Shown: positions 1-9,464, numbered from the stretch's first letter. The stretch is DNA of 64,000 nucleotides from JANXVY01 sp040080145 (GCA_040080145.1 JBEBJA010000055.1:1-64000), one strand, 5' to 3'. Notes: generated by a model not told the origin, from the sequence alone. Program-made: numbers and translations.

Positions 1-2
1 GT

Positions 3-905
3 ACCGGCCTGCCCCCCGCCAGCGGCACGACCACCCGGGCCCCCGCCGCACGCATCCTCCGCCTGAATGGCCAAACCCAAACCGGCACCGGCATTCTCGC
101 CGACCTGATCGAAATGGTCTGGCTGATCCCCGCCATGGACGGCCTGTTCACCGGCCCAGCAGGAGAGCGCCGCCGGTTCCTCGACCGCCTCATTCTGTGC
201 TTCGACCCTGCCTACCGCACCATTGCCGGCCGTTTTGAGCGCGCCATGCAAAGCCGCAACCGCCTGCTGGCCGACGGCGTGCGCGACCCATCCCAGTTCG
301 CCGGATTCGAACGCATCATGGCTGAAACCGGTGTCGCCGTTGCAGCGGCCCGGGCGCAAGCCGCCTCTGCGATGGCCGAAATCATCACGCAGCGCCGCAT
401 CCGCGATTCAGGATCGCCGTTCCCCTGGGCGACGATCGCCATCGAAGGCACACTTGAAACCAACCTCGCGTCCATGGCCGCGGTCGATGTCGAAGACGCC
501 TACGCCAAAACCTTGGCCACGGCCCGCGAGCGTGATCGCGCCGCAGGCCGAACGCTCGACGGCCCGCACAGATCAGACCTCGTCGTCGCCCACGGCGAAA
601 AGCAGATGGCCGCACGGCTCTGCTCCACCGGCGAGCAAAAAGCGCTCCTGCTAGGCCTCGTCCTTGCTCACGCTGAACTGGTTGCCGCCCGCCAGGATGG
701 CGTGCCCCCCATCCTCCTGCTCGACGAAATCACCGCCCATCTGGACGAACACCGCCGCGCCGCACTCTTCGCCGAAATTCTCCGCTTAAAGGCCCAGGCG
801 TGGATGACTGGCACCGACGAATCCTCGTTTTCGGCCCTATGCGGACGCGCCCGCTTTTTCCGCGTCGACGATGGCGCGATCCAACGCTCGGCCCCCGAAA
901 TATGA
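3..905 (+). CDS. recF: RecF, 3' part (open at the left edge)
   Basis: C-terminal 300 residues of the RecF recombination and gap-repair ATPase, which loads RecA at single-strand gaps with RecO and RecR. The frame is open from base 3, so the start lies outside the window. Visible family features are the middle segment around FTGPAGERRRFLDRL, the ABC-type signature CSTGEQK and the Walker B / D-loop LLLDEITAHLD near the end. gyrB follows 173 bases downstream in the same direction, the order usual near the replication origin (dnaA-dnaN-recF-gyrB), which suggests the origin lies not far to the left. No frame damage is visible. Confidence 0.95.
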   Translation, partial: TGLPPASGTTTRAPAARILRLNGQTQTGTGILADLIEMVWLIPAMDGLFTGPAGERRRFLDRLILCFDPAYRTIAGRFERAMQSRNRLLADGVRDPSQFAGFERIMAETGVAVAAARAQAASAMAEIITQRRIRDSGSPFPWATIAIEGTLETNLASMAAVDVEDAYAKTLATARERDRAAGRTLDGPHRSDLVVAHGEKQMAARLCSTGEQKALLLGLVLAHAELVAARQDGVPPILLLDEITAHLDEHRRAALFAEILRLKAQAWMTGTDESSFSALCGRARFFRVDDGAIQRSAPEI

Positions 906-1078
906 CGTCGCGGTGACATGCCGCGCGTCCCAGGGGATGGGTCTAAATAAAACATTGAAATTAAACAATTTTTTGTCGTGAATTAATGGGTCGCTGCAGC
1001 TGGTTTTTTGCCCGTGTTGCGGCGCGGCGTGGTATAAGCATGCCAAGTTAAAATCTCCACTGAAATGCAGGTCAAAAT

Positions 1079-3562
1079 ATGAGCGCTGAACCCGTCCGCA
1101 ATTCGCCTGTCGCCCTCGAAGGAGCAGCCGCCTCCGATGACTACAACGAGGACGCCATCAAGACCCTGAAAGGTCTGGAAGCGGTACGCAAGCGCCCCGG
1201 GATGTACATCGGTGACACCGACGACGGGTCGGGTCTGCATCACATGGTCTACGAAGTCGTCGACAACGCCATCGACGAGAGTTTGGCTGGTCACGCGACT
1301 GAAGTCCGCGTGTCGCTGAACCCCGACGGTTCCGTCACTGTTTCCGATAACGGCCGCGGCATCCCAACGGGCATCAAGCAGGACGACGACGTTGAGCCCA
1401 AGCGCTCCGCCGTTGAGATCGTGATGACTGAGCTTCATGCCGGCGGAAAGTTCGACCAGAACTCCTACAAAGTATCCGGCGGCCTGCATGGCGTCGGCGT
1501 CTCGGTTGTCAACGCGCTGTCGACTTGGCTGAAGGTCACGGTCTGGCGCAATGGCAACGAACACTTCATGGAATTCCGCGACGGCGTCCCCGTTGCCCCG
1601 CTCAAGATCGTCGCCGAAAAGCAGGACAAGCGCGGCACGGAAGTGTCCTTCCTTCCAAGCCCGAAGACCTTCACGATGGTCGAGTTCACCTATTCCACGC
1701 TCGAAACCCGGCTGCGCGAATTGGCGTTTCTCAACTCGGGCGTCAACATCAACCTGACAGATGCCCGCCACGCCGACGTGAAACACCAGCAGTTGTTGTA
1801 CGAGGGCGGCGTGGCCGCGTTCGTGCAATACCTCGACCGCTCCAAAACGCCGTTGATTTCCAAGCCAATTATGATCCGCGCCGAAAAAGATGGCATCGTC
1901 GCCGAGGTCGCGTTGTGGTGGAACGACAGCTACCACGAGAACGTGCTGTGCTTCACCAACAACATCCCGCAGCGTGACGGTGGGACCCACTTGGCCGGCT
2001 TCCGCAGTGCGCTGACCCGCGTCGTCAATAAGTTCGCCGACGAGAGCGGCATTGCCAAAAAAGAAAAGGTCGAGCTATCGGGCGAAGATTCGCGCGAGGG
2101 ACTGACCTGCGTTCTCTCGGTGAAGGTGCCCGACCCAAAGTTTTCGAGCCAGACCAAAGACAAGCTGGTCTCGTCCGAAGTCAAGCCTGTGGTCGAATCG
2201 GTTGTGGCCGATAAGCTCGCCGCCTTCTTTGAGGAAAATCCCAAGGAAACAAAGATCATCCTCCAGAAGGTGATCGAAAGCGCCGCCGCCCGCGAAGCCG
2301 CCCGCAAGGCCCGCGACCTGACCCGGCGCAAAGGCGCGCTTGATGGTCTGCGCCTGCCCGGTGGCCTCGCCGAGTGCCAGGATCGCGACCCAATCAATAC
2401 CGAAATGTTCATCGTCGAAGGCGACTCGGCAGGTGGCTCCGCGAAACAAGGCCGCAAGCGCGAGTATCAGGCCGTGCTCCCGATCCGAGGTAAGATCCTC
2501 AACGTCGAACGCGCCCGCACGGATCGAATGCTCGCATCCGAGCAGGTGACCAACATCATCGCAGCACTCGGCACCGGCATCGGCCGCATGGTTGAAGGCC
2601 AGCAGGGCGGCTTCGACATCAAAAAGCTGCGCTACCACAAAATCATCATCATGACCGACGCCGACGTCGACGGCGCCCACATCCGCACGCTGCTGCTGAC
2701 GTTCTTCTATCGCCAGATGCCTGACCTCGTAGAAGGCGGCCACCTCTACATCGCCCAGCCCCCACTTTACAAAGTCAGCAAAGGCAAATCCGGCACCTAT
2801 CTAAAAGATCAGCGCGCGTTCGAAGACTACCTCATCAACGCGGGCCTCGATGAAGCCGTCCTGATCGCCGGCGATGGTGCCGAGCGCGCTGGCCGCGACC
2901 TGCACGACATCGTGGAGACGAGCCGCGCCGTCGGAGCAATCCTCGACAGCCTGCACACGCGCTACAATCGCAACATCGCCGAACAGGCAGCCATTGTCGG
3001 CGCGTTCGACACTGCCCGGCTGGCATCGCCCGAAGTCGGCTCACAAACCGCCAGCGACATCGCCACCCGCCTCAACGCCATAGCCGAGGAAACCGAAGAC
3101 GGCTGGACCGGCACCTACGGCCCGGAAGGTTACCTGCTAACGCGCCAGCTGCGTGGTGTCACCGAAGCGCATGCCCTCGACCGCGCGCTAATTGCGAGCG
3201 TCGAAGCACGCCGTTTGAATGAGCGCCACGCCCATCTGACCGAAGTCTACGGCAAGATGGCCAAGCTCCGCCGCAAGGGCGACACCATCGACATCACCGG
3301 CCCGCGCGGCCTCCTCGAAGCAGTCTACGACAACGGCCGCAAAGGCATTTCGCTCCAGCGCTACAAAGGGCTGGGCGAAATGAACCCCGAACAGCTCTGG
3401 GAAACGACGCTAGACCGCGATGCTCGCACCCTTCTGCGCGTCGAGGTCGGTGACGTGATGGCCGCCGACGACATCTTCTCGAAACTGATGGGCGACGTCG
3501 TCGAACCCCGCCGCGATTTCATCCAAGCTAATGCTCTGAACGTCGCCAACCTCGACGTTTGA
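1079..3562 (+). CDS. gyrB: DNA gyrase subunit B
   Basis: 827-residue GyrB, the ATPase subunit of the type II topoisomerase that introduces negative supercoils. The N-terminal GHKL ATPase has RKRPGMYIG, EVVDNAIDE and the GGLHGVGVSVVNALS lid region. The Toprim domain has EGDSAGGSAKQGR and the metal-binding MTDADVDGAHI. The C-terminal tail has the conserved QRYKGLGEMNPEQLW. About 160 residues between the Toprim domain and the tail are extra relative to short GyrBs, as is common in Alphaproteobacteria. The ATG is preceded by a weak AGG; the 173 bases upstream are A/T-rich and presumably hold the promoter. Confidence 0.97.
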   Translation: MSAEPVRNSPVALEGAAASDDYNEDAIKTLKGLEAVRKRPGMYIGDTDDGSGLHHMVYEVVDNAIDESLAGHATEVRVSLNPDGSVTVSDNGRGIPTGIKQDDDVEPKRSAVEIVMTELHAGGKFDQNSYKVSGGLHGVGVSVVNALSTWLKVTVWRNGNEHFMEFRDGVPVAPLKIVAEKQDKRGTEVSFLPSPKTFTMVEFTYSTLETRLRELAFLNSGVNINLTDARHADVKHQQLLYEGGVAAFVQYLDRSKTPLISKPIMIRAEKDGIVAEVALWWNDSYHENVLCFTNNIPQRDGGTHLAGFRSALTRVVNKFADESGIAKKEKVELSGEDSREGLTCVLSVKVPDPKFSSQTKDKLVSSEVKPVVESVVADKLAAFFEENPKETKIILQKVIESAAAREAARKARDLTRRKGALDGLRLPGGLAECQDRDPINTEMFIVEGDSAGGSAKQGRKREYQAVLPIRGKILNVERARTDRMLASEQVTNIIAALGTGIGRMVEGQQGGFDIKKLRYHKIIIMTDADVDGAHIRTLLLTFFYRQMPDLVEGGHLYIAQPPLYKVSKGKSGTYLKDQRAFEDYLINAGLDEAVLIAGDGAERAGRDLHDIVETSRAVGAILDSLHTRYNRNIAEQAAIVGAFDTARLASPEVGSQTASDIATRLNAIAEETEDGWTGTYGPEGYLLTRQLRGVTEAHALDRALIASVEARRLNERHAHLTEVYGKMAKLRRKGDTIDITGPRGLLEAVYDNGRKGISLQRYKGLGEMNPEQLWETTLDRDARTLLRVEVGDVMAADDIFSKLMGDVVEPRRDFIQANALNVANLDV

Positions 3563-3595
3563 GGTTGGCCGGTCGCGGTTTAGCAGAAACTACTC

Positions 3596-4096
3596 TCAAT
3601 GTCGGCTTCCGGCGTGTTGTTGCATGAGCTTCTGTTTGACCTGGTTGGTCTTGGCTTCCTGCTGGCGCTGGTAGTCGGCGGTGCATGTGGCGAGCTGATC
3701 GGCGAGGCGCTCGAAGCTCTCGATGCCATCGCCCGAGGGCGTCTTCAAAACGACCGGCGCGAACATGTGAGCGCCAGTCGCGCCCGATTTGTAGTCGATA
3801 ACCCGGCGGTGCTCGTCGTAATGACCCGGTTTGAGCATCGCTGCCATGTTCCGCGATTGGCAGACGCAGATTTCGTCCGGAACGGTATAGCGTTGAACGG
3901 TGCCATGTTCGTTGTGCGAGACGAGCCCCCGTCCGGCCATCTGGCTGCGGCATGAGCGAAACGCTTCGGACTGCTCGGCCGTGAGCCCGAAATTGGCGGC
4001 GATCAGGCCTGCGGAATTTTCTTCAGCAGGAAGGACCACGGCGCCGATCACGACGACGCCAAGCAGCGCGATGGCGCTCAATGTTGGGGTAGTCAT
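3596..4096 (-). CDS. Small exported protein of unknown function
   Basis: 166 residues when started at the internal ATG at 4096, where a GAGG sits at proper spacing and the protein begins with a signal-peptide-like hydrophobic segment (MTTPTLSAIALLGVVVIGAV). The mature part has several cysteines (FRSCRSQ, ICVCQSR, LATCTAD) and a charged, glutamine-rich C-terminus, compatible with a periplasmic disulfide-bonded protein. It converges on gyrB with 33 bases between the stops. I do not recognise the family. An upstream in-frame start would add 54 residues without a secretion signal and is less likely. Confidence 0.6.
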   Translation of the reverse strand: MTTPTLSAIALLGVVVIGAVVLPAEENSAGLIAANFGLTAEQSEAFRSCRSQMAGRGLVSHNEHGTVQRYTVPDEICVCQSRNMAAMLKPGHYDEHRRVIDYKSGATGAHMFAPVVLKTPSGDGIESFERLADQLATCTADYQRQQEAKTNQVKQKLMQQHAGSRH

Positions 4097-4245
4097 GGCA
4101 AGCCTCAGTATGTTCCGTGAGCAGATGTGCAGACCCCGACATTGGCCGATCAAGATTAAGAATGTCCTGCCGAACTGGCGGGTTTTAGCGTGAATTTTGT
4201 GACATTCCGTATGGCGCCTATGGTGAGTTCCATCAAGAATGAATC

Positions 4246-4833
4246 CTATCCCTTCCACCCCAACGCCGCCTCAAGCCTGTCGTCTCCCCAGAACAACTCA
4301 TCATCTGGCGTCACGAACGTCGGTGCGCCAAAAATCGACAGCCGCTGGGCGAGTTCCGTCTGCTCCCGCAATTGCTGCTTGACCTCATCCGTTCGCGACG
4401 CCTGAAGCACAGCGCTGGCGTTCAGCCCAGCTTCGGACAGACATCCCCCAAGCGCAAACGGATCGTCGATCGAGCGGCCCTTGCCAAACTCCATGGCAAA
4501 TACCGCCCGGCAGAACGCAGCCCGGTTGGCCTCATCTGGAATAGCCAATGCGACACGAGCCGCGAGCAGACTGTTCTGCGGAAACGGCTTAGGCATCTGA
4601 AACGCGATGTCGCGGGCAAGCGCGATCCGGTCGATATCGCGCACCATGTAAGCGCCCTTCGCCGGGTACACGTTGAACGGCGATGTCGTCCAGCCCTGTG
4701 CCTGGAAGATTGGCCCCAGCAGAAACGGCCGCCATCGCACGGCAACGCCCCTTTCGGCAGCCAGCCCGTCGATCCGCATCGCGCTCAAATACGAATACGA
4801 GGACGCAAAATCGAACCAGAAATCCAAAGTCAT
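4246..4833 (-). CDS. DSBA-like / 2-hydroxychromene-2-carboxylate isomerase family protein
   Basis: 195 residues from the ATG at 4833. The thioredoxin-fold opening (MTLDFWFDFASSYSYL) and the ending (FGAPTFV...FWGDDRLEAAL) match the kappa-class GST / HCCA isomerase family, in which the usual CxxC is replaced by a serine in the SSYSYL turn; members use glutathione in isomerisation of aromatic degradation intermediates. The actual substrate cannot be read from the sequence. A longer in-frame start at 4923 adds a non-conserved, hydrophilic leader and is rejected. It is a single gene with no co-directional partner close by. Confidence 0.85.
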   Translation of the reverse strand: MTLDFWFDFASSYSYLSAMRIDGLAAERGVAVRWRPFLLGPIFQAQGWTTSPFNVYPAKGAYMVRDIDRIALARDIAFQMPKPFPQNSLLAARVALAIPDEANRAAFCRAVFAMEFGKGRSIDDPFALGGCLSEAGLNASAVLQASRTDEVKQQLREQTELAQRLSIFGAPTFVTPDDELFWGDDRLEAALGWKG

Positions 4834-4875
4834 CGCAGGTCCCCGTCTTAGTTTGGAAAGCCACTTTATAACGGG

Positions 4876-4899
4876 GTCCAGGGGACAAGTCCCCTGGAC
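4876..4899. repeat. Perfect 10-bp hairpin repeat
   Basis: GTCCAGGGGA and TCCCCTGGAC are perfectly complementary around a CAAG loop between divergent genes. G+C-rich hairpins of this type are common dispersed intergenic repeats in Alphaproteobacteria. There is no T-run, so a rho-independent terminator is unlikely. Confidence 0.6.
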
Positions 4900-5017
4900 T
4901 TCACTTTCTGAGCCTTCACTCAATCACCCCATCGCACTGCAAAACCAAACCCGCGACAAGCCCGCTCCATTTTCCTATAACCGAAGCCGGGGTTTATGCG
5001 TCGAGGGAGTAACGGGC

Positions 5018-6931
5018 ATGGCTGAGCGCACGCAATACGCGGTGAGCTGGGGCAAAACGATTGACTACTTATTCGGGCGCAACGCGCTGATCGCCATTGC
5101 CTCCGCCATGCTGCTATGCATCTCCGGGTTCGCAACTTGGAGCGGGATGAACGATTTCATAATCGGCGCTTCGGCCACCGGGGCCTCCAAAGGCCGCGAG
5201 ATCGCCGGCGGCGTCTCGATTTCCCATCACTCGCTGGTTATCGCCATCACGATCGCGCTCACCTTCCTGATGTGGCTCGCCCTGCGTGAGGCCATCGGTG
5301 CGCAACGCCGCCTGATCGAGCGGATCGTAACGTGGCCCCTGTATATTTTCCTGGCGCTCTGGTCGATCGGCTTTGGCTACGGCTTCTGGTGGAGTTTGAT
5401 TGCAGGTGAAGAAGCAACCAAGGCTGGCTTGACCGCCTTGCAGGAAGATGGCCGCGAAGCCGGCGGCTCGATTTCAGCCCGGCTCGACGCCGTCAAAGGT
5501 CAGGTCGACAGCTTCGCATCGTGGTCGGAAAGCCAGATGCAGCGCGAAGAGACCAGCGGCGGCAGTTGCGGCGTCTCGTCGGGCGCAGGCCGTGGTCCGC
5601 TCTACAATGCCCGCCGCAGCACCCGCGATGCAGTTGCGGCACTGCGCGATACCATCACCAACTCCTGGCTTGGCCCGGTCAATGTCGAATTGGACAACCT
5701 GAAGCGCGCCGCGACCGGATTGTCGGATGGCTCACCCGAGGAGCGCCAGAAGCAGTTCGATACCATGTCGCAGCAAATTCGCGGCGCGGCGCGCAACATT
5801 GCGTCGCGTAGTAACGAACTTGGCAAGTCAACAGCCGCCGAAATGCGCGGACTAGCCGATAGCGTATCGGTGGCGCCCGGCCAGCCCGGCTTCTCGTGCT
5901 ACGACCCGACACTTGCCCAACGCTTGCGGCAAGCCGCCGATCAGGCATCTGAACCGGCAAAGTTGAACCTCCGCCAGGCAACCTTCAACGAAGGTCCCGC
6001 AGGTGTCGCCAATGCTGTCAAGAACCTGTGGACCAACATGGGGTCCTATCTCGGCAATCTCGTTGTATACGTCTTCAGCGGCGGGAACGCGACGCCATCG
6101 GCCACGGCGACGGGTGAGCCGATCACAGGCCGAGATATGATCGCGCTGCTGGCGACCATCGGCATCGACTTGGGGCTCTTTGTGCTCGCCCTCCTCGATC
6201 CGCCATCGGCTGCCCCTGTACGCCGCGACGCCCTCGCCGAAGCCCAAGGCCGCTTGCACGAGGCCGACCCCAAAGTGATCCGCCAGCTCGAACAGGCGTT
6301 TCAAACCGCGATCGCGCGCGCGCCTGACGCCAAGATCGAATGGGTCCGCCAGCATTTCCTCCATCACAGTGGCGCAAGTTACTTCGTAATCCCCAACCTC
6401 TACATGGTTGAAGAAGACGGCCCGGGCGCAGAACAGGGCAGCAAGCGTGAGGAGTTGCGCGCACTCGCAATCAATCAACTCGCCGGCGTGTTCGACGACT
6501 TGAAGCTCGTCATCGCCTTGAACGGTGATGAACTGCGCGCGTTCGGTCGCGAGGAACGGCGCGAAAGCCTAACGGATCTGAGCGCCTATCGCGCCGATAA
6601 CGACGCCGCGACGATCACCGGCGTTGAAGCCAAGCAGCATCCCTTGAAGAAGCTGCTGCGCATCAAGACCAACGACGAGGCCACAGCGGTCGGTGCTGGC
6701 AAAGCCATGCGCAATCATGGCCTGCTGTCGAAAGCCCAACGCACGCTCGACATCGCGGGCTGGAGTGCCCAGGCTCAGACGGATGTCGAAATCTTCCGCC
6801 TCGTCGATACCGAAGGCTTAACTCCGCTGTTGAGCGTCCTCAACGAAGCAAACCTGGAACGCATTGAGCATGACAATGCTGACGAGGCGGCTAAACCACT
6901 CGCTCAAATGCCGGATTTGCGAAAGAGCTAA
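5018..6931 (+). CDS. Large membrane protein of unknown function
   Basis: 637 residues from the ATG at 5018, preceded by GAGGGAG at good spacing. Three hydrophobic segments in the first ~130 residues (ALIAIASAMLLCISGFATW, LVIAITIALTFLMWLAL, PLYIFLALWSIGFGYGFWW) are followed by a helical, probably extracytoplasmic stretch of ~200 residues, then two more near the middle (NLVVYVFSGG and MIALLATIGIDLGLFVLALL), and a charged cytoplasmic C-terminal half. The architecture of membrane segments around a coiled-coil-like loop resembles the membrane protein at 41.8-42.6 kb in the mobile element. I do not recognise the family. The upstream in-frame extension to 4673 overlaps the divergent gene and is not used. 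Confidence 0.7.
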   Translation: MAERTQYAVSWGKTIDYLFGRNALIAIASAMLLCISGFATWSGMNDFIIGASATGASKGREIAGGVSISHHSLVIAITIALTFLMWLALREAIGAQRRLIERIVTWPLYIFLALWSIGFGYGFWWSLIAGEEATKAGLTALQEDGREAGGSISARLDAVKGQVDSFASWSESQMQREETSGGSCGVSSGAGRGPLYNARRSTRDAVAALRDTITNSWLGPVNVELDNLKRAATGLSDGSPEERQKQFDTMSQQIRGAARNIASRSNELGKSTAAEMRGLADSVSVAPGQPGFSCYDPTLAQRLRQAADQASEPAKLNLRQATFNEGPAGVANAVKNLWTNMGSYLGNLVVYVFSGGNATPSATATGEPITGRDMIALLATIGIDLGLFVLALLDPPSAAPVRRDALAEAQGRLHEADPKVIRQLEQAFQTAIARAPDAKIEWVRQHFLHHSGASYFVIPNLYMVEEDGPGAEQGSKREELRALAINQLAGVFDDLKLVIALNGDELRAFGREERRESLTDLSAYRADNDAATITGVEAKQHPLKKLLRIKTNDEATAVGAGKAMRNHGLLSKAQRTLDIAGWSAQAQTDVEIFRLVDTEGLTPLLSVLNEANLERIEHDNADEAAKPLAQMPDLRKS

Positions 6932-7012
6932 ACTGAAACGGAGACGGAGACGGACATGTACGCTGTACGCTGTGCGTTGGGCCGTTTGTACGCAAACTGA
7001 TCCGAGGTACAT

Positions 7013-7858
7013 ATGCGAAACACACACACCGCCACTTGCTGGGCCCGCTCGTTCATATTTGGCCTAGCCGGAGCGTGGCTCATCGGCATAACACCCGTCT
7101 GGGCGGCGCAGTGCGGCCAGGGCCCGGCGGGCTTTGCAGGTTGGCTGCAGAGTTTCAAGGCGCAAGCCGCCAGCCAGGGTATCAAGCCGTCTGCGATCAA
7201 CTCGGCGCTGACCGGCATTTCGTACGACCCCAACATCATCCGCCTCGACAACGCGCAGCATTCGTTCAAGTTGAGCTTCGAGCAGTTCTACGCCAAGCGC
7301 GTCGACCGGGCATTGATTGGCCGGGGCCAAGCGTTAATGCTCACTCATCGCGCAACCCTGGACCGGATGGAAAAGCGCTTTGGCGTACCCTCGGCTGTCG
7401 TGATCGCGATTTGGGGACTGGAAACGAATTTCGGCCGCGACGCGGGCAGCAAGTATTCCATCGTACGCTCCCTCGCAACGCTGGCCTATGACTGCCGCCG
7501 CTCAGAGTTTTTCACCGGTCAACTGCTGGACGCTCTCCGCATCGTGGAACGGGGAGATCTGAAACCGGCACAATTGCGCGGCGGCTGGGCAGGCGAAATC
7601 GGCCAGACCCAATTCCTCCCGACCCCCTACATCAAGTTCGCCGTTGATTTCGACGGCGACGGCCACAAGGATCTGGTCCACTCGGTCCCCGATATTGTCG
7701 CCTCGACCGCAAACTTCCTCAAAGCCCACGGCTGGAAGCGTGGTCAGCCCTGGCAACCTGGAACGCAAAACTATGCCGTGCTCGCAGGCTGGAACAAAGC
7801 GGAAGTCTATCAGCGCACAATCGCAGCGATGGCGGCCAAAATCCGCGGCAGTTCATAA
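7013..7858 (+). CDS. Lytic murein transglycosylase, MltB family
   Basis: 281 residues with an N-terminal hydrophobic export segment (FGLAGAWLIGITPVWA). The SLT_2/MltB domain follows: SFKLSFEQFYAKRV, the catalytic glutamate in AIWGLETNFGRD, the GEIGQTQFLPT substrate-cleft motif and DFDGDGHKDL. These enzymes cleave the MurNAc-GlcNAc bond of peptidoglycan in the periplasm with formation of 1,6-anhydroMurNAc. The protein is shorter than E. coli MltB, as usual for the alphaproteobacterial branch, and no C-terminal peptidoglycan-binding domain is present. Short tandem repeats (GGAGAC and TACGCTG units) lie just upstream at 6938-6980. Confidence 0.92.
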   Translation: MRNTHTATCWARSFIFGLAGAWLIGITPVWAAQCGQGPAGFAGWLQSFKAQAASQGIKPSAINSALTGISYDPNIIRLDNAQHSFKLSFEQFYAKRVDRALIGRGQALMLTHRATLDRMEKRFGVPSAVVIAIWGLETNFGRDAGSKYSIVRSLATLAYDCRRSEFFTGQLLDALRIVERGDLKPAQLRGGWAGEIGQTQFLPTPYIKFAVDFDGDGHKDLVHSVPDIVASTANFLKAHGWKRGQPWQPGTQNYAVLAGWNKAEVYQRTIAAMAAKIRGSS

Positions 7859-7993
7859 GCCCAAGATCGCGAGCTTTCAAAACTTCACCATGCGCCCCGA
7901 TCTGTCAGCGCGGAGCTGAAACCCAAACTGTCACGGTGTTTGCATCCCTCCCCAACGAGAAAACAAGTTGTACGGATTTGGGACGCACGCGCC

Positions 7994-8299
7994 ATGCAAA
8001 CGAATGCAGCATCGACAAAAAAGCGGATTTCCATCGCCGTCGAAGGAGCGCATGTCGGCCACATCCGCAACTGCCTCGCTCATATCGACCATGAGAACTT
8101 TAGCGTATCGCCAATCATATCCGGCTGGGGCGTGCGGGGATATTGGTCCAGCGAATGCGGCGGTTTTGATCGGATCGGTGAGCAGGTCATGATCCGCTTC
8201 ACAACCGACTTGGAACCGGTCCAGCCATTGTTGCGTTCCGGATTCGGCATCCTTGCGAGCAAAGTCCTCAAAATCCAAGTGACCAGCGTCAGCGGTTGA
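7994..8299 (+). CDS. Small protein, possibly PII/ferredoxin-like fold
   Basis: 101 residues from the ATG at 7994. The sequence alternates charged and hydrophobic stretches (KKRISIAVEGAHV, GEQVMIRFTTDL, ASKVLKIQVTSV) and would suit a beta-alpha-beta ferredoxin-like fold, but no family is recognised. A longer minus-strand frame (7931-8344) covers the same bases; the plus frame was preferred because its residue pattern looks more protein-like. Support is only moderate. Confidence 0.45.
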   Translation: MQTNAASTKKRISIAVEGAHVGHIRNCLAHIDHENFSVSPIISGWGVRGYWSSECGGFDRIGEQVMIRFTTDLEPVQPLLRSGFGILASKVLKIQVTSVSG

Positions 8300-8377
8300 T
8301 GGCGAACAGACGCAAATCAGCCGCGCTTCGACCGGGGGGAACAAAGCGCAGCTGAATTTTCAGTGACGTGTGAAATT

Positions 8378-8755
8378 CTACTTCACGACCTTGTCGGCAG
8401 CAGGCTTTTCGCCGGTCTTTTCGGCAGCCTTAGCAGCGGCATGTTCGGCCATGCCGGTCTTGCAGGCAGGCGTCAGGTCGGCACTGTGGCTTTCCAGGCA
8501 GGTCCGGATAGCACCCTTCCCCTTTTCAACCGTAGCGCAAAACTTCTGAACATCGCCGGCACAGTCTTTCCAGCGCTTCGAGCCGTGCTCTTCGCCAGCT
8601 TTTGCAACAGCCGGTGCCGTAGCAGGCGCCGGTGCAGTAGCAACTGGGGCAGTCGCAGCGGCAGGAGCAGTCACCTTGGCAGGTGCCGTTTCAGCGAACG
8701 CAACAACAGGAGCAAGGCAAACGAAGGCAAGTGCAATAAGTGATTTCGCGGTCAT
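8378..8755 (-). CDS. Exported alanine-rich cysteine-repeat protein
   Basis: 125 residues from the ATG at 8755, with AAAGGA seven bases upstream. It has a clear signal peptide (SLIALAFVCLAPVVAFAE), a low-complexity Ala/Pro/Thr linker, then a compact motif with four cysteines (KDCAGDVQKFC, IRTCLESH, PACKTGM) typical of short cysteine-rich repeat proteins. It is probably a periplasmic small helical disulfide protein. The longer start at 8845 would put 30 hydrophilic residues before the signal peptide and is rejected. Confidence 0.75.
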   Translation of the reverse strand: MTAKSLIALAFVCLAPVVAFAETAPAKVTAPAAATAPVATAPAPATAPAVAKAGEEHGSKRWKDCAGDVQKFCATVEKGKGAIRTCLESHSADLTPACKTGMAEHAAAKAAEKTGEKPAADKVVK

Positions 8756-8878
8756 GTTAGTTCCTTTGGAGGAGATGAGATAGGTCGCGTAAGTGAGAGA
8801 AACTGACGGGTCCGGAGGGCGGTGCGTCCCGGCTGAGCGCGTCATCGCGCAGCGATGCCAAGAATCGAGGCCGGCCGC

Positions 8879-9022
8879 GCTTGGGGTTGCCTCGCCGCAG
8901 GCGATCTTTCAGATCGACGCGGCGTCGATGCGAAACATCGCGGGGCGATGACGCGCAAAGCAAAGAGAATACCAGCCCGCAGGCTGAGACACGACGAGTC
9001 AAAACTTCTGCGGGCTGGTATA
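8879..9022. repeat. Dispersed intergenic repeat, copy 1
   Basis: A block containing GCGATCTTTCAGATCGACGC, CGGGGCGATGACGCGCAAAG and a perfect 14-bp inverted repeat, ATACCAGCCCGCAG (8969-8982) against CTGCGGGCTGGTAT (9008-9021). Close copies occur at 17,757-17,940 and, for the distal half, at 49,692-49,765. It is non-coding and probably a MITE-like or extragenic palindromic family. Confidence 0.85.
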
Positions 9023-9030
9023 AGTTCGGC

Positions 9031-9345
9031 TTAGCGGCGATCACCGTCGGTCTTTTCCTTGCGGATATGCTGAGCGGCATGGTTCTGCGCATCGCGGATA
9101 CGTTCCCGTTCGCGGGCGGTGACGACGCCATCGGCCTTGGCTTTTGCTTCGAGCCTGCGGATGCGTTCCTGCTCGTCCTGAAGGCGGGCGGCTTCCTTAG
9201 CGGTGAGCGATCCGGTGAGGCGTCCGGATTCGATACGGATCGATTGGGCAGCTTCGCGGGCATCAATGCCAGGCGTCCAGGAGCCGGCGGAGGCAAATGA
9301 CGAGGTGGCGGCGAGCAGCACGGCGGCGGTAAAAATGGGTTTCAT
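9031..9345 (-). CDS. Small exported protein with an acidic/basic helical body
   Basis: 104 residues: an N-terminal signal peptide (MKPIFTAAVLLAATSSFASA) followed by a highly charged helical region. Two related motifs, SGRLTGSLTAKEAARL and KADGVVTARERERI, recur about 30 residues apart, an internal repeat seen in small periplasmic helical proteins of Alphaproteobacteria. No enzymatic motif is visible. The start is preceded by CAGAGACC at 9346-9355 read on the minus strand. Confidence 0.65.
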   Translation of the reverse strand: MKPIFTAAVLLAATSSFASAGSWTPGIDAREAAQSIRIESGRLTGSLTAKEAARLQDEQERIRRLEAKAKADGVVTARERERIRDAQNHAAQHIRKEKTDGDRR

Positions 9346-9464
9346 GACGGTCTCTGGAGGTCCTGTTTGATCGAGTGCGTATTCGATAAAAGCAGAATTA
9401 GAGGACCGGGCTTGAACGCTGTCTGAACCATGCTGTTAGGCGGCGTTCATTGAAGGAACGTGAT

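Noticed and set aside
983..1990. Leftward 335-residue frame over the start of gyrB
   Set aside because: It lies antisense to a certain gyrB and exists only because of the G+C-rich third positions.
3599..3955. Rightward frame of 118 residues opposite the small exported protein
   Set aside because: It mirrors the leftward gene, has no ribosome binding site, and its residue pattern is less protein-like than the minus-strand frame with a signal peptide.
7931..8344. Leftward 137-residue frame
   Set aside because: It overlaps the plus-strand 101-residue gene; rich in Cys and Asp with no recognisable pattern and no ribosome binding site.
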